In this document: piece after piece, positions 33,514 through 43,750 of the stretch
Layout: each line of letters starts with the position of its first letter
How positions within the stretch are numbered: position 1 is the first letter of the stretch
Assembly (NCBI GenBank): GCA_019915015.1
Contig: JAHBBC010000002.1
Span: forward strand, 2,170,001 to 2,234,000
Direction: 5' to 3'
DNA from: Auriscalpium vulgare
Lineage: Eukaryota > Basidiomycota > Agaricomycetes > Russulales > Auriscalpiaceae
DNA: 64,000 nt
Notes under the pieces: model-generated
Database searches by the model: none
Told to the model about the DNA's origin: nothing
Seen by the model: only the letters and a program-made list of their open reading frames with translations
Program-made: the position numbers and the translations under genes

Positions 33514-34413
33514 ATGACCCAGCTTCCTGCTGAAGCTGCGGTACCTCTCGCAGCCGGTGTTGGTGAGTCTGCGATCAGCAATCGCACCGCCTGTCCTTAT
33601 TCAACGGTATCATCAGACGCCCCTCGCCTGCCGGGGTACACGGAGACCTTCATCCCCGGTGTATACGTCTACTATGTGCTTGTGGACACGAGGTACCGCG
33701 GCATCTACACGGACTGGTACGCTCACCTATCCTTGAAGCGCCATACCAACTGACAGCTCTCGCAGGACGGTCATCGGGCCTGTCGCTCGACAGGTCAATG
33801 CCTTCACCCGCAAGTGCACCTCCTTCTCCGAAGCGCGCAATGCCTTGAGCAACCACGATATTGCAATGGCCATCCTGGCCAACGACATGGCGAACATGGC
33901 CGTCGACAGCGCTGCCGCCGAAGGCTCTCAGCAGCAGCCGGTTGAACACGGCGACAACACGCCTCTGACTCCGGGCTTGGCCGAGCCTGCCCCCATCATC
34001 GTGCCCGACGATGCGTCTGATCAGTCTGATGGCCACTCGTCCGAGTCGGGGGCCGACGATGAGGACGAGCTCACGGAGTTGATTCCCACCGCAGCAGAGA
34101 TCGGTGAGAAAAATACAAGCGTACTATCGCACCTCCCTGATCATTTCCCCAGCGCAAGGCTATTCCGAGGAGCGAGGCAGCCGTCCGGGGGGCGGGTGGC
34201 CATACTTGGCTGTAGCACGCGGCCGCAGGCGCGGAATCTTTCCGAACGGGTACGTGTTTATATTGATTGATTTATTGTATGGTCGTCTTATGTGCACCTC
34301 TCAACAGTCCCGCGGCTCAGGCTCTGATCACTGGGTATCCTGGGGCTTCGTCGTTGGGCTTTCGCTCGGTCGGCGAGTGCTATGCGTGGCTGAACCCGAA
34401 CCCGCAAGCATAG
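33514..34413 (+). CDS. Double RNase H1 N-terminal (viroplasmin-type) hybrid-binding domain protein, 247 aa
   Basis: Exons 33514-33716, 33766-34103, 34153-34249 and 34308-34413 give 744 nt in frame. Two copies of the small RNA/DNA-hybrid-binding fold of RNase H1 and caulimovirus viroplasmin (Cauli_VI type) are visible. The first, about residues 48-95, has VYVYYVLVDTRYRGIYTDW, a conserved Gln-Val-Asn and a Phe-Ser-Glu-Ala end. The second, about residues 195-245, has YLAVARGRRRGIFPNG, then ITGYPGASSLGFRSVGECYA. They are joined by an acidic Ser/Asp/Glu linker. No RNase H catalytic domain is present, so it probably binds nucleic acid without cutting it. Carried by the KDZ element between the accessory gene and the transposase, it may bind R-loops or transposition intermediates; that is inference. 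Confidence 0.7.
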
Positions 34414-34888
34414 ACTAGTTGTCTTGACCGATTAAATACAAAGCAATTGTGTCGTACGATAGTCCGTAGATGTCGTCGTCTCCGTATATGAAAACCTTGT
34501 TGTCTCTGCATATGAAAAGCTTTGTGTGAATTGTCGTGCCAAGAGAAGGAAACGAAGGGAAAGTGAGAGATACTGCAACAGCACATGTCTCAACCATCTC
34601 GTACGAGCGATACCAATTTCATGTTTGCAATTTCTAGCCTGAAAAAATATGTATCGGTATCTACAGGGATGCCCGTATGCGCTATATGTCAAATTTCAGA
34701 GAAGCTATCGGTGCTTGAGGTAAAGCACACAGAACGGACTGACGACTGAAGCATCCCTTGGGAAATACTGCGGCGACGCGGCTGTCCTCTTTGTGCCCTA
34801 GCTCGCTCTCTTCCTTGATTGCTATACTCATTGTCCAGCCTCACTTTCCACCCTATCCATCTGGCAGAGCCGTCTTGTCAGCGCCAAG
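34414..34888. other. 475-bp intergenic stretch within the KDZ element
   Basis: No coding frame is supported. It should contain the polyadenylation region of the 247-aa gene and the promoter of the 191-aa gene. Short Tyr/Asp-like repeats (GTCGTCTCCGTATATGAAAA and GTTGTCTCTGCATATGAAAA near 34,470-34,520) are the only structure noted. Confidence 0.45.
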
Positions 34889-35651
34889 ATGACGGCGAAC
34901 ACTCACGTCTCGACGACCGTTAACAGGCGTCAGCGAGACTATCAACGGTACGCCGCTCAACGTGTGTCTCGGATATCGCTGACATGTTTATTCATGACAC
35001 CAGGCATCGCAGCAACCGGCTGGAGTATCAGAAGAGCTACAACAGCGTCAAGCGTGCTAGTAGGCGAAAGGTCAGCAAGGAGGAGAGAAGTCTGGCGGAG
35101 CAATTGAAGAAGGTAGCGCGACACTTTGAACTACCTGCGTACGCCCTCCGTCACTCATTTTCTCATTGCTCACTTACTGATGCGTGTCATGGCCTGGTAA
35201 TGAAGGCCCTACAGGAGTGACATTGCTAGTACGACAAAGGACGAGGACCCCCGGCGTACACCACTAATGCGCCAGCTTGAAGACAAAATTTGGAGCGACT
35301 GGACAGAGCATCGTGACAAGTTGAGCGCGGTCTACCCTGATGACTGGGTTGCTCGTTACACCGCCAACCTCCGCGTTGCGATTCAAGAGCAACTAGATGC
35401 TGCCCGCGCGCCGTTGCTGGCCGAAGACGAGGAGAAGATCCATGCACATCGCAGGTTCATCGCGGGCCTCCATCAAGAGATTGAGGTCATACAGCATGGG
35501 CAACAGGTGTATGACGCTACGCTGTATGATCGGGCTTTCGTGTTTGCTGGTCGAAGGTTCGTGTATCACTATCGCCATGATCACTCGTTGCTGACTGGCC
35601 TGAGATTTCAGTGTGCGCAAAGCCTACTTCAAGCGCATCTACGGATTCTGA
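34889..35651 (+). CDS. KDZ-borne small basic/helical protein, 191 aa, four exons
   Basis: Exons 34889-34947, 35004-35138, 35215-35556 and 35612-35651 total 576 nt in frame with introns of 55-76 nt. The first 70 residues are basic (NRRQRDYQRHRSNRLEYQKS, VKRASRRKVSKEERSL) and may bind DNA. The rest is predicted helical and charged (LEDKIWSDWTEHRDKLSAVY; EDEEKIHAHRRFIAGLHQEI). No named domain is recognised. It lies 152 bp upstream of the transposase gene on the same strand and inside the same element, so a DNA-binding or regulatory partner of the transposase is a reasonable but unproven guess. Confidence 0.65.
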
Positions 35652-35803
35652 AGTCTACCATCACATTGTACTACTGTTTATCACTTATGTTGGTTGTTCT
35701 GCAACACCGGAGTAAAATAGATATCGGCCGTATGTGACATAGGCGCCTGTGTTGTGCTGAATCCCATCACTGTTCAGGCGCTAGGCGCTTCTCTCCGCTC
35801 ACC

Positions 35804-38800
35804 ATGGGCCGCGGCAACCGCAAGCGTCGTATTGCGGTCCAACGCATGGGTGACAACGACAGCGGACCGTCTCAGACGTCACGACACGTTGACATGTCCG
35901 TCGGCCCTGCCCGGCAGAAGCGGAAAGTCAAGCATACTACATCGCACTATCTCGACAACATCACCGACGCCCCACCAGCTGATGCAGCGGCCGACGCGGA
36001 CGCTACACCATTCATCGAGGACGATCAACCCCAGCTGAACAGCGACATCCCCGTTGAGGTGCCTCAGCTTCGCCGCCGCCGCCGCCACCGACGCAAAGAT
36101 GTATGATTTCCCGCCTTCTGTTCACCTATATTTTGCTGACGTCTCGCTTCAATCTAGGGCTCAGGAAAGCCTGTTAAAGACTGGTTACCGTTCCGTGAGC
36201 AATTCCTCGACGAGATTATTCGTTTGGAGGGCCTCGGGGATGACGCGGAGCTTCCTCTGTGCGGCGCCTGTGGGGTCGAGGTCGGAGAGCTGCGATGTAC
36301 GGACTGCATGGTCGGCATGCGTTTCTGCGCTTCATGTGCGGTTGCAGCCCATCAAAAGCTGCCCTTCCATCGTCTCCAGGTGCGTGCGCTTCACCGCTTG
36401 CATCGATTCCGCTTACGCGTGCAAGCAGAGATGGAACGGCTCATTTCACGAAAGATTCACACTCTGTCAAGCAGGCCTTCGCATACAGCTCGGCCATGAC
36501 GGCCAGAGTTGTCCCAATCCCATAATCAAGCCTTCACCCATGACTATCATCGACATCAGCGGTGTCCACAACGTCCATATCGACTTCTGCGCGTGTGGTG
36601 TCGTTGGCTCGTCTCTTCAAACCACTCAGCTGCTTCGGTTTTCACTATGGCCGGCAACTGTCCATCGACCTCAGTCCGCTATCACCATCCGCACGCTCAA
36701 ACTGTTTCACGCATTGAACCTCCAGAGCAAGTTGAACGCGTACGACTTCTGGTGTACTCTGGTGCGCATCACAGATGGAATCGGGACGCGGCCACCCAAG
36801 GTGTGTTGTCCCGCCGTCACAGCTTTGAATATAGCTTACAGTCAATATATAGTACCGGTACAAAGAATTTATCCGCGCTATCCGACTCTTCCGTCACATC
36901 CGCGCACTCAAGCGGACCGGGCGCTCCCATATTCCTTCCGGCATCGAGAGCACCAAGCAGGGGGGCTTCGCAGTGCAGTGCCCGCTCTGCCCGCAGCCAG
37001 GCATGAACATGCCGGAAGGGTGGGAAGACGCACCTGAGGAAGAAAGGTGAGTCATCGTGCGCCGTCAGCCTGTGCGCCATGCTGACGACGACTTTGTGTT
37101 AGGTGGAAACACGCGATGTTCTTAGCCGTGGATGCCAACTTTAAACTGAAACTCAAGAATCGCGGTTTGGTTGACACCGAGCTCGCCGACGGCTTGGCAT
37201 ATTTCGTCAAGAAAGATGTGTATGATGCCCATTGCGAGGCGTACAAGAACGAGCCTGAGGTAAGCCCCATGCCCTCTGACTACAATGTCCTTCTGACGTG
37301 CGATAGCCCAAATACTGCGACTCTAATCACGCCGCTGTCGACCATGCCAACGTCCCTGCCCAGCGGCGCTTCTCTATCAACGGCGTCGGCGCCGTAATTT
37401 GCTCTCGGCACTGTTTCTACCTCCGACATGGGGTCGGCGATCTGCGCTTCGGTGAACGGTAAGTTCCTAATTACAGAGACAAGGTTTTCGTGGCTCTAAC
37501 TGTCTGTTGTGTAGGTACGCTTCCATGGACTATATGCTACTATCCGCTCTCGCGCTCTCTGCACCCGATATCAAGACCCTCTACATTTCCTACGATATCG
37601 CTTGCTCATTCTCAAAGAACTTCGCGACTCGGATGCTCAGGTACCCCGAGCATCTCCGCATAAATCCGGATCTCCTTCGACTCAAGTGGGCCGTGCCCAA
37701 GTTTCATCTTATCGCCCATGGCCCGAAGTGCCAGACAAAGTACTCGTACAACAATATGCACGGCGTCGGGCGCACGCATGGCGAAGGCATCGAGGGCGGC
37801 TGGGCTGAAGTAAACGGCTTTGCTCTCAGCACTCGGGAAATGACGGGTCCAGCGCGACAAGAGAACCTAGACGACGCGCTCGGTGCCATCAATTGGCGCA
37901 AGACCATCACCATCCGTAAGTCCGAACCATATCATTTTCCCATCAGAATATCTGATCATTGATTGTTGTCGGCCGCAGCTCAGTCCATCAAGAGGAGCCT
38001 GAAGATCGCAACCGAGGCGCTCGAAATACAGCTCCATGCATTTGAAGAGGCCTGCGAGAACGTCCCAGTGGAGACGCAGCAAGAGTGGAGTGCTATGATG
38101 CAGGCGTACGAGAAGGACAAAACGGCACCCAACCCGTACGAAGAGCCCGTCGTCTGTAAGCTGTCGCATCTCAATCACGCTTGGGGATCTCCGCTGATGA
38201 TCTACAATGTTTCAGTCACGTCCCTGGTTGATGTGCGCCTCGAATTGGCCGAGGAAGAGGCGAGTGAAGCTGCGCTGGGCCAGCTGTCCCCGCATGAGAC
38301 GACCGCAAGCATGTTCCTAACAATCGGCTTCGAGTTAGAGGAGCAACAGTGCGTCCGAGTCGACATCGAGTATCATCCACACCGTGCTGACATCCTTATT
38401 GTAGGCGTCTTGTGCGAGAGAAGGCAAAGATGATAGCCGCAACCGCCCGCATCACGACGGAGGGCGGCTCATCGAGATTCAAAAGCCCGAAGGACAAGCG
38501 CAATAGCTCCGACAAGGTTGCGCTCAAGGAGAAGCAGACCGTTTTGAGGCACAGAATAGCGTCATGGCGCGTCATCCAACAACTGTACATTCCGTGCGTC
38601 AACCAGCTTCTTCCTTCCCCATCAAGCACGGATGTGTCAGTGCCGGGGCCAGGCAATGGCGCAGCAACCGACCACCCTGAAGACGAGACACTATACCTAC
38701 CCTCGCAGCTGCCACCCGAGCTTCGCGAGACGGGGTGTACCGCGGGTCTTGTTGCAAAGGAGCTCAGGCTGCGACTTGGGCAAGCCCAAGACGCACTCTA

Positions 38801-39847
38801 TCAGGTGCGTGGTGCTCATCATGCGTCGGAATGAGATTTGATAGATGCTCAAACAGGTTCGTCGGTCTCTACGGATACGGCACACGCACGTACATTTCAA
38901 GCGCGTACACATCGCCGGCCCAGGACAGAAATCCAACACGCGTGCGCGGACCTTCATCACGCGTTTGATGGAGAAGGCTATGCGCCACGCCCAGCGTTAC
39001 CGCGCCGCGTACGCTGCGCTGCTCGTTCTGGACCCCAACGGTACTTGGCAGCACAAACTCAAGCCCCTCCTCGACTCTCATCTCGTCGGTCCACGGCAGG
39101 CGCCTGATCAACTTGGCAAGGGCCACTTCAAACCGAGCTGGATTTGGTTGAATCTCAAGCCAGATGTCCGCGAGCATTCTGACATGGATGAGGATGCCAC
39201 GGAGGCGGAGGTCACGGACAGTACGTATGCATCTGATGACGAAGCTTGACATGCTGACGGGCTCTTCAGGTGTTCGAGTGGACTGGGTTACCGCCAAGGC
39301 TCGAGTCGAACGATGGCAGGAAGAAATCGCGCATCTGCAAGAGGAGATGTTGCGCGCGGTCCGCTTCATGTCCACCCGGGCGGCGCAGTGGAGGGCGTTG
39401 GTCGATCAACGTTCGGGTGTCCGTCCAGATGTGGAATCTGGACTTCGCGCATATGCATACCGCCAGGCTGGCCAATTTGACGAGCTGGCGCGCTCCTTTG
39501 TGACCATTTGGAAGCCCGCACTGGTTCGTTTCTCCCTTCCTGACCTCTGGCCCGACATGCCTATGCAGGTCATTCCGCAAGCGGGCGTAACACCTCGGCC
39601 GCAAGTAGACGGAGGTGATGTAGTGGACAGTTCGGGTGACGAGTCGGATGCCTCGGACTCGTCTGCAAGCGACAGCTCTGTCGTTGGCGACGATGTGCTG
39701 GGCACTGGGGACGATGTGCCAGGCACTGGGGACGATGTGCCAGGCACTGGGGACGATGTGCCAGGCACTGGGGACGATGTGCTTGTCTCTGGGGATCTCC
39801 CTCCGGCTACGAGCGATGTCTATGATGTTATCGACGATGTCCTGTAG
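35804..39847 (+). CDS. KDZ transposase with CxC2-like cysteine cluster, 1,152 aa, 12 exons, intact
   Basis: Exons 35804-36100, 36158-36379, 36429-36800, 36853-37046, 37103-37259, 37307-37458, 37515-37915, 37979-38155, 38216-38348, 38405-38804, 38845-39220 and 39270-39847 sum to 3,459 nt, all phases consistent. A basic, disordered N-terminus (RRRRRHRRKD) is followed by a CxC2-type zinc cluster at about residues 133-160 (LCGACGVEVGELRCTDCMVG, RFCASC). After this comes the conserved LWPATV/LQSKLNAYDFW region. The RNase H-like catalytic core has Asp372 (AVDANFKL), Asp492 (SYDIACSF), PKFHLIAHGPKCQ and the acidic Glu555/Glu558 in GRTHGEGIEGGWAEVN, then TREMTGPARQENLDDA. The C-terminus is a coiled-coil-like and acidic tail with five GTGDDVP-type repeats. 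It would cut and rejoin the element's ends in the nucleus. Every family-defining residue I know is present, so the enzyme may be active. Confidence 0.9.
39697..39787 (+). repeat. 21-bp in-frame minisatellite in the transposase tail
   Basis: GGCACTGGGGACGATGTGCC recurs every 21 bp, about four and a half times, encoding GTGDDVP units. Copies are almost identical, so repeat number probably varies between alleles. Confidence 0.85.
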
Positions 39848-39959
39848 TAGTAGTAGTACCTTTGTGCTGAATAATACGAAGTAGAGGGAGTCGAGACCAT
39901 GACGGCGATCACACATTAAATTCGGCAAGTTGTCATACCCGTGCACGACTTGTACGAGC

Positions 39960-41090
39960 GAGAGTACACCGGCCCGGACAAGCGGCGCAAATAACTACTA
40001 TTACACAATCAAAGTAAATTGAGGCCTCTGTTGTACGTCTGAAGTCAGTACTGGCCGCAGTAAACACTGCGCGACTCGCTTGGGGCCGGAGGTAAATACT
40101 ACACCGCGCATTAATTAGCGACCTAAGTATAGTACTACCGGGCACAGCGCAAAAAATAAATACTACCGCAGTCAAAGTAAATTGAAGACTCTGTTGTACG
40201 TGTGAAGTCCGTACTGGCCGCAGTAAACACTGCGCGACTCGTTTGAGGCCGGACGTAAATACTAAGCGCGGGCGCGACTCGCTTGGGGCCGGAGGTAAAT
40301 ACTACGGCGCGCATTAATTAGCAACCTAAGTATAGTACTACCGGGCACGGCGCAAAAAATAAATACTACCGCACAGTCAAAGTAAATACTACCGCACAGT
40401 CAAAGTAAATTGAAGACTACGTGTGAAGTCCGTACTGGCCGCAGTAAACACTGCGCGACTCGTTTGAGGCCGGACGTAAATACTAAGCGCGGGCACACGA
40501 AGTGAATACTAGCGGTGCTGCGAAAAAAAAGAGCTACCTGGCCCGACGTAAACAGTAGCGTAAAGTAGATACTAGCAGTGAAGTAAATAGTGCGAGGGGT
40601 GAAGTAAATACTAGCGGTGAAGTGGTAACTAGTAGCATTGTTATAGCAGGCCCGAAGTAAATACTTGCGGCTCGCTTGAAGGCCTGAAGTGAACACTGCG
40701 GGCGGTAAATTATTGCATGCGCGAAGTAAATACTACATCCAGTAGGTCCCTGAATTATTAGCAGTGCATCATCGTAGGGTCGAAGTAAATACTAGCATTT
40801 TTAACTGCCGGCTGCATTGCTGCAACTCCGACGTAAATACTACCCGTTGTATATAGGTACCGTCGGAGGGCTGAATTAAAACTACATCGGTCCAGTGCTG
40901 TAAGAGCGAAGTAAGTACTAAGCCAGGTATAGGCCTAAAGTGAATACTGCACGGAGTAAAAACTACCGTTGGTAGATACTTCCACAAGCACTACCATAGG
41001 AAAGTAGGCCAAAGTAATTACTACTCGCTGTTCACTCAAGTGACTCTGCATCAACTAGTTATATTACTACCGTATCCCTAGTTTACCAGA
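39960..41090. repeat. Right subterminal repeat array of the KDZ element
   Basis: The motif AAGT(A/G)AATACT(A/T)(C/G)C recurs more than fifteen times, often preceded by CG or GGCC. Longer units of 110-170 bp (landmarks GCGCATTAATTAGC, CTAAGTATAGTACTACCGGG, TGTGAAGTCCGTACTGGCCG) occur around 40,000, 40,150 and 40,330. The motif is the reverse complement of the left-end GAAGTATTCACTT, so the two arrays face each other. ATTAATT with GGCGC/GCGC is also shared by both ends. Confidence 0.8.
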
Positions 41091-41121
41091 CTTTAGTACT
41101 ACTATATCTACCGACAGAGTT

Positions 41122-41129
41122 GAACTGCA
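41122..41129. repeat. Target-site duplication, right copy (GAACTGCA) of the KDZ element
   Basis: It is an exact match to 28,377-28,384. Immediately after it the Helitron frame resumes with ACG CAA ATG. Confidence 0.9.
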
Positions 41130-41887
41130 ACGCAAATGGAAAAGGCACGCAAGGTCATGGTTCAAGTGGTAAACTCTATGACTACCAAGATGGAAATAGG
41201 TGGCCCAATGGCATCTCTCTATGTGTTAGGTCATCCTGACCATTACACTAGTCATAAATTTAAGACATTTTATTGGCGGCCATTTATTAATGAAGTGAAA
41301 AGATATTGGAACTCCCTGGAGCCTGAAGAGGAGAATGGAGATCGTGTTGTTATCAACAAAGTAAAAGGAAAAATTGTTGCATTGACTACTGTAGATGACT
41401 TTACCAAGCGCCCTGTGGACTATGAAGCTATGTCTCTCTATGATTGGTGTCGCTTTGCTACCAAGTTCAAGATTCCCAAAAACGGAAAGGCAAATGAACA
41501 AGAAGTAGCTGAGAATGCTGATCTTGGCAATCAATATGACATGATGGAGATAGACCGGGACCTAGATAAAAAAATACAGGTTGGTGGTGGCGGTGATGAT
41601 GTGCATATGGTGATAGAGATTGAAAGTGACACAGAAAAGACAATCGTTGATAGTGATGACGAGATGGATATTGAGGATGATGATATGAGCACAATTGTGA
41701 ATAATTCTGATGATGAAGACTATGAAATGAGCATGAATAGCACAGAGGCAGACGATAGTTCATCTGACTATGTACAGCCCAAGGCAAAGAAAGGCACTAA
41801 ACGAAAGGGTCAAAAAGACAAGAAGCCAAAAGAGTACCCCCATTTTATAGCGGGACATCCTCAATGCGAAACACATACCATACGACT
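41130..41887 (+). pseudogene. Helitron Rep-helicase, segment 2 (between Rep and helicase domains)
   Basis: This is the continuation of the Rep frame after the KDZ element. It contains the conserved block KARKVMVQVVNSMTTKMEIG, GPMASLYVLGHPDHYTSHKF and FYWRPF that follows the Rep tyrosines in Helitron proteins. An acidic linker follows, then HFIAGHPQCETHTIRL, which in other Helitrons runs directly into VPNFVGG at the helicase start. Here that transition is split by the Mutator-like element at codon CT|G. It is not a separate gene; an ATG at 41,136 is incidental. Confidence 0.85.
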
Positions 41888-43739
41888 AGACTCGTAACCA
41901 GCCGTACTGACGACGATGTTGAGATGGGGAGGAATCGTCGTCAGACGGACTGGCAGAATTGAGTTTGAAATCCTATGTAGCTCGCGTTACCGTAAAAGGA
42001 TACCCGGTCCGGGCGCGGGCCTGAGGTCCGCCTGGCCCGTCGCGACGCGTTTGCCTGCGCGACGCGTCTCTCCCGACTTTTTCTCCGTTCGCTACCACCA
42101 TGACAGCCCCCGCACCGTGTCTCTCAGCGCTTCTAGACCTTCCTGAAGCTCATAGAGCACGTATACAGGCTGTATATGACTTGCCAGACTCAGATTTATG
42201 GCAGTATGCAACACAACTCATAGGCTCTCGACTCGAGCCGCTCGACTCGTTCCTGCACACCCTGGCGCCGCGTCAGATCTGGCAAAAGCGCTTCGCGCGT
42301 GTCTGCTGCTATGGACTGTCACCAACGGAGAGAATGTTCCGCGACAAATGCAGCTCGAGAGTGTCATCCCGGTGTGCTCTCGCAGAGACAGTCTCGTCAA
42401 CGTCGGAACAGGATCGGGCAAGACCATCTGCATGGTCCTGGCAATTTTGCTTCAGATTGGCGCAACATGTCTCGTTATAAACCCTCTGCGCCGACTGCAG
42501 ATTAATCAGGTGCGTATCCGTGCCTCTTTCGGCCCCGCGGTCTAATTTCCACTCGACAGGTGGCCGAGTTTTCAGCGTACGGTATCCACGCCCAGTGCAT
42601 CAATGAGGATACGCCAGACGATCCCACACTATGGAAGGTACGTATAACGACGTTATCTATTGTACAAAGGCTCACCATAACGTAGAAAATCGAGGACGGC
42701 GCCTTTTCTGCGATCATCATCGCGCCCGAGTCCCTTGACAGGTTCCAGGGACACATGCCACGCTTCGTGTGTCTCCTCAAGGGCCCTAGCAGCCGGTTCT
42801 TTGTGCGGCGCATCAGGACTGTTTTCGTCGTCGAGGCGCATTTTATTCACTCGGCAGGCATCCCGCTGTACGGTTTACCGGCGCATCGCCCCGCCTGGGG
42901 CACGATCGCGAACCTGCGCATTCACCTCACAAAGGGCACACCAATCCAAGCCCTGTCCGGGACACTGCCTCCTCACATCCGCTCCCTTGTCGCCGGCATT
43001 GCGTGCGGGCTCTTCGAAAGTGGAGTTTGTTGTGTGCATTGCATGACCAGAGCTCAGAGAATCTTCGTCGATAGCAGCGGCCAGCGCAGGAAGATCCTCT
43101 GCGAAGTACTGAGCCCGACCGGGATCGAGAGATGTAGAGCGCAAACGACGTGCAGTAGAAATAGTGTCCGGAGTAATTGGGATCTTGAAGTCGAACGCGC
43201 GAGCACTGGCAGGAGTAGTATGGCCCGAGACAGGTGGGTGAGTCAAATGAGCGCGACTGAAGTCGGGAGTGCCAAAGAAGCTGGAGAGCGGTGAAGGAAA
43301 TGGGCTTGGGAGACCAGACAGAGGTGCAAAATAGTCGCGTGGTGTACTGGTGAGCTGTAGTGTTAACGGAAGGGGAGACAGAGATGGAAGTGTCGAGAAT
43401 GATGGTGCTGCCTCGAAGTCAATGAGAGCTCCATTGAACTGGCCTTTGGCGCGCTTTCTCGTGCGGGAAATGGTGCCCGACTCTTCATGGATGCGTCGTT
43501 TGGTGTTTAACGGGGTCTATTGAGACATTTGGGTATACAGTGAGGGGGTATATGCAGAGAGGTGTATGCTACGGGCAGCGACGCGACGTGTCTGCGGAGC
43601 GCGCGCAGCGGTCCGACCCCGGACCGGCTATCCTTTTACGGTAACTTGAGCTACATAGGATTTCAAACTCAATTCGACCGGTCTGTCTGGCGACAACACC
43701 CTCCCCATCTCGTTGTCGCCGACAGACGGTCACCGGTCT
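41888..43739. mobile_element. Mutator-like non-autonomous element, 1,852 bp, with captured helicase fragment
   Basis: ACCATACGACT occurs at 41,877-41,887 and again at 43,740-43,750, giving an 11-bp target duplication. Terminal inverted repeats of about 125 bp match with indels. They begin AGACTCGTAACC on the left and, reverse-complemented, AGACCGGTGACC on the right, and share a 27-bp identical core starting AATTGAGTTTGAAATCC, then TTACCGTAAAAGGATA. Long inverted ends with 9-11 bp duplications are typical of Mutator-like elements; a cargo of host-gene exons is typical of their Pack-MULE form. No transposase is encoded. Confidence 0.85.
42100..43020 (+). pseudogene. Captured fragment of a RecQ-like DNA helicase
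   Basis: The fragment begins near the ATG at 42,100 (LPEAHRARIQAVYDLPDSDL), then changes frame near 42,250. It continues as LAKALRACLLLWTVTNGENV, an ATP-binding Walker A (VGTGSGKT) near 42,410 and two exons (from about 42,560 and 42,686) separated by recognisable GT-AG introns. The last has the Walker B region as VVEAHFIHSAG, where a catalytic Asp would be expected (DEAH), and a motif III-like ALSGTLPPHI. It ends before the second helicase domain. The text matches the RecQ-like helicase family abundant in agaricomycetes. Retained introns mean DNA-level capture. The frame change, altered Walker B and missing C-terminal half make it non-functional as a helicase. Confidence 0.75.
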
Positions 43740-43750
43740 ACCATACGACT

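Larger units (their letters stand above)
28385..41121. mobile_element. KDZ (Kyakuja-Dileera-Zisupton) DNA transposon, 12,737 bp, four genes
   Basis: The element lies between two GAACTGCA copies inside the Helitron Rep frame. Joining 28,384 to 41,130 restores that frame. Imperfect terminal inverted repeats are visible: left end GGGCCCTAGCAGTAGATA with CTGGTAGACCAG about 27 nt further in; right end, reverse-complemented, AACTCTGTCGGTAGATAT with CTGGTAAACTAG. Both ends carry long arrays of a subterminal motif in inverted orientation. Between them lie four intact genes: 809 aa (minus), 247 aa, 191 aa and the 1,152-aa transposase (plus). An 8-bp duplication is what the Zisupton/KDZ group produces. 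All four frames are open, so the copy may be autonomous. Confidence 0.9.

Noticed and set aside
7738..41121. The TET/JBP-like gene and the KDZ transposase belonging to one element
   Set aside because: The KDZ boundaries are fixed by the 8-bp duplication inside the Helitron and exclude the dioxygenase gene.
41136..41897. A separate 253-aa gene starting at ATG 41,136
   Set aside because: Frame and content show it is the middle of the Helitron Rep-helicase, opened by the KDZ end and closed by the Mutator-like end.
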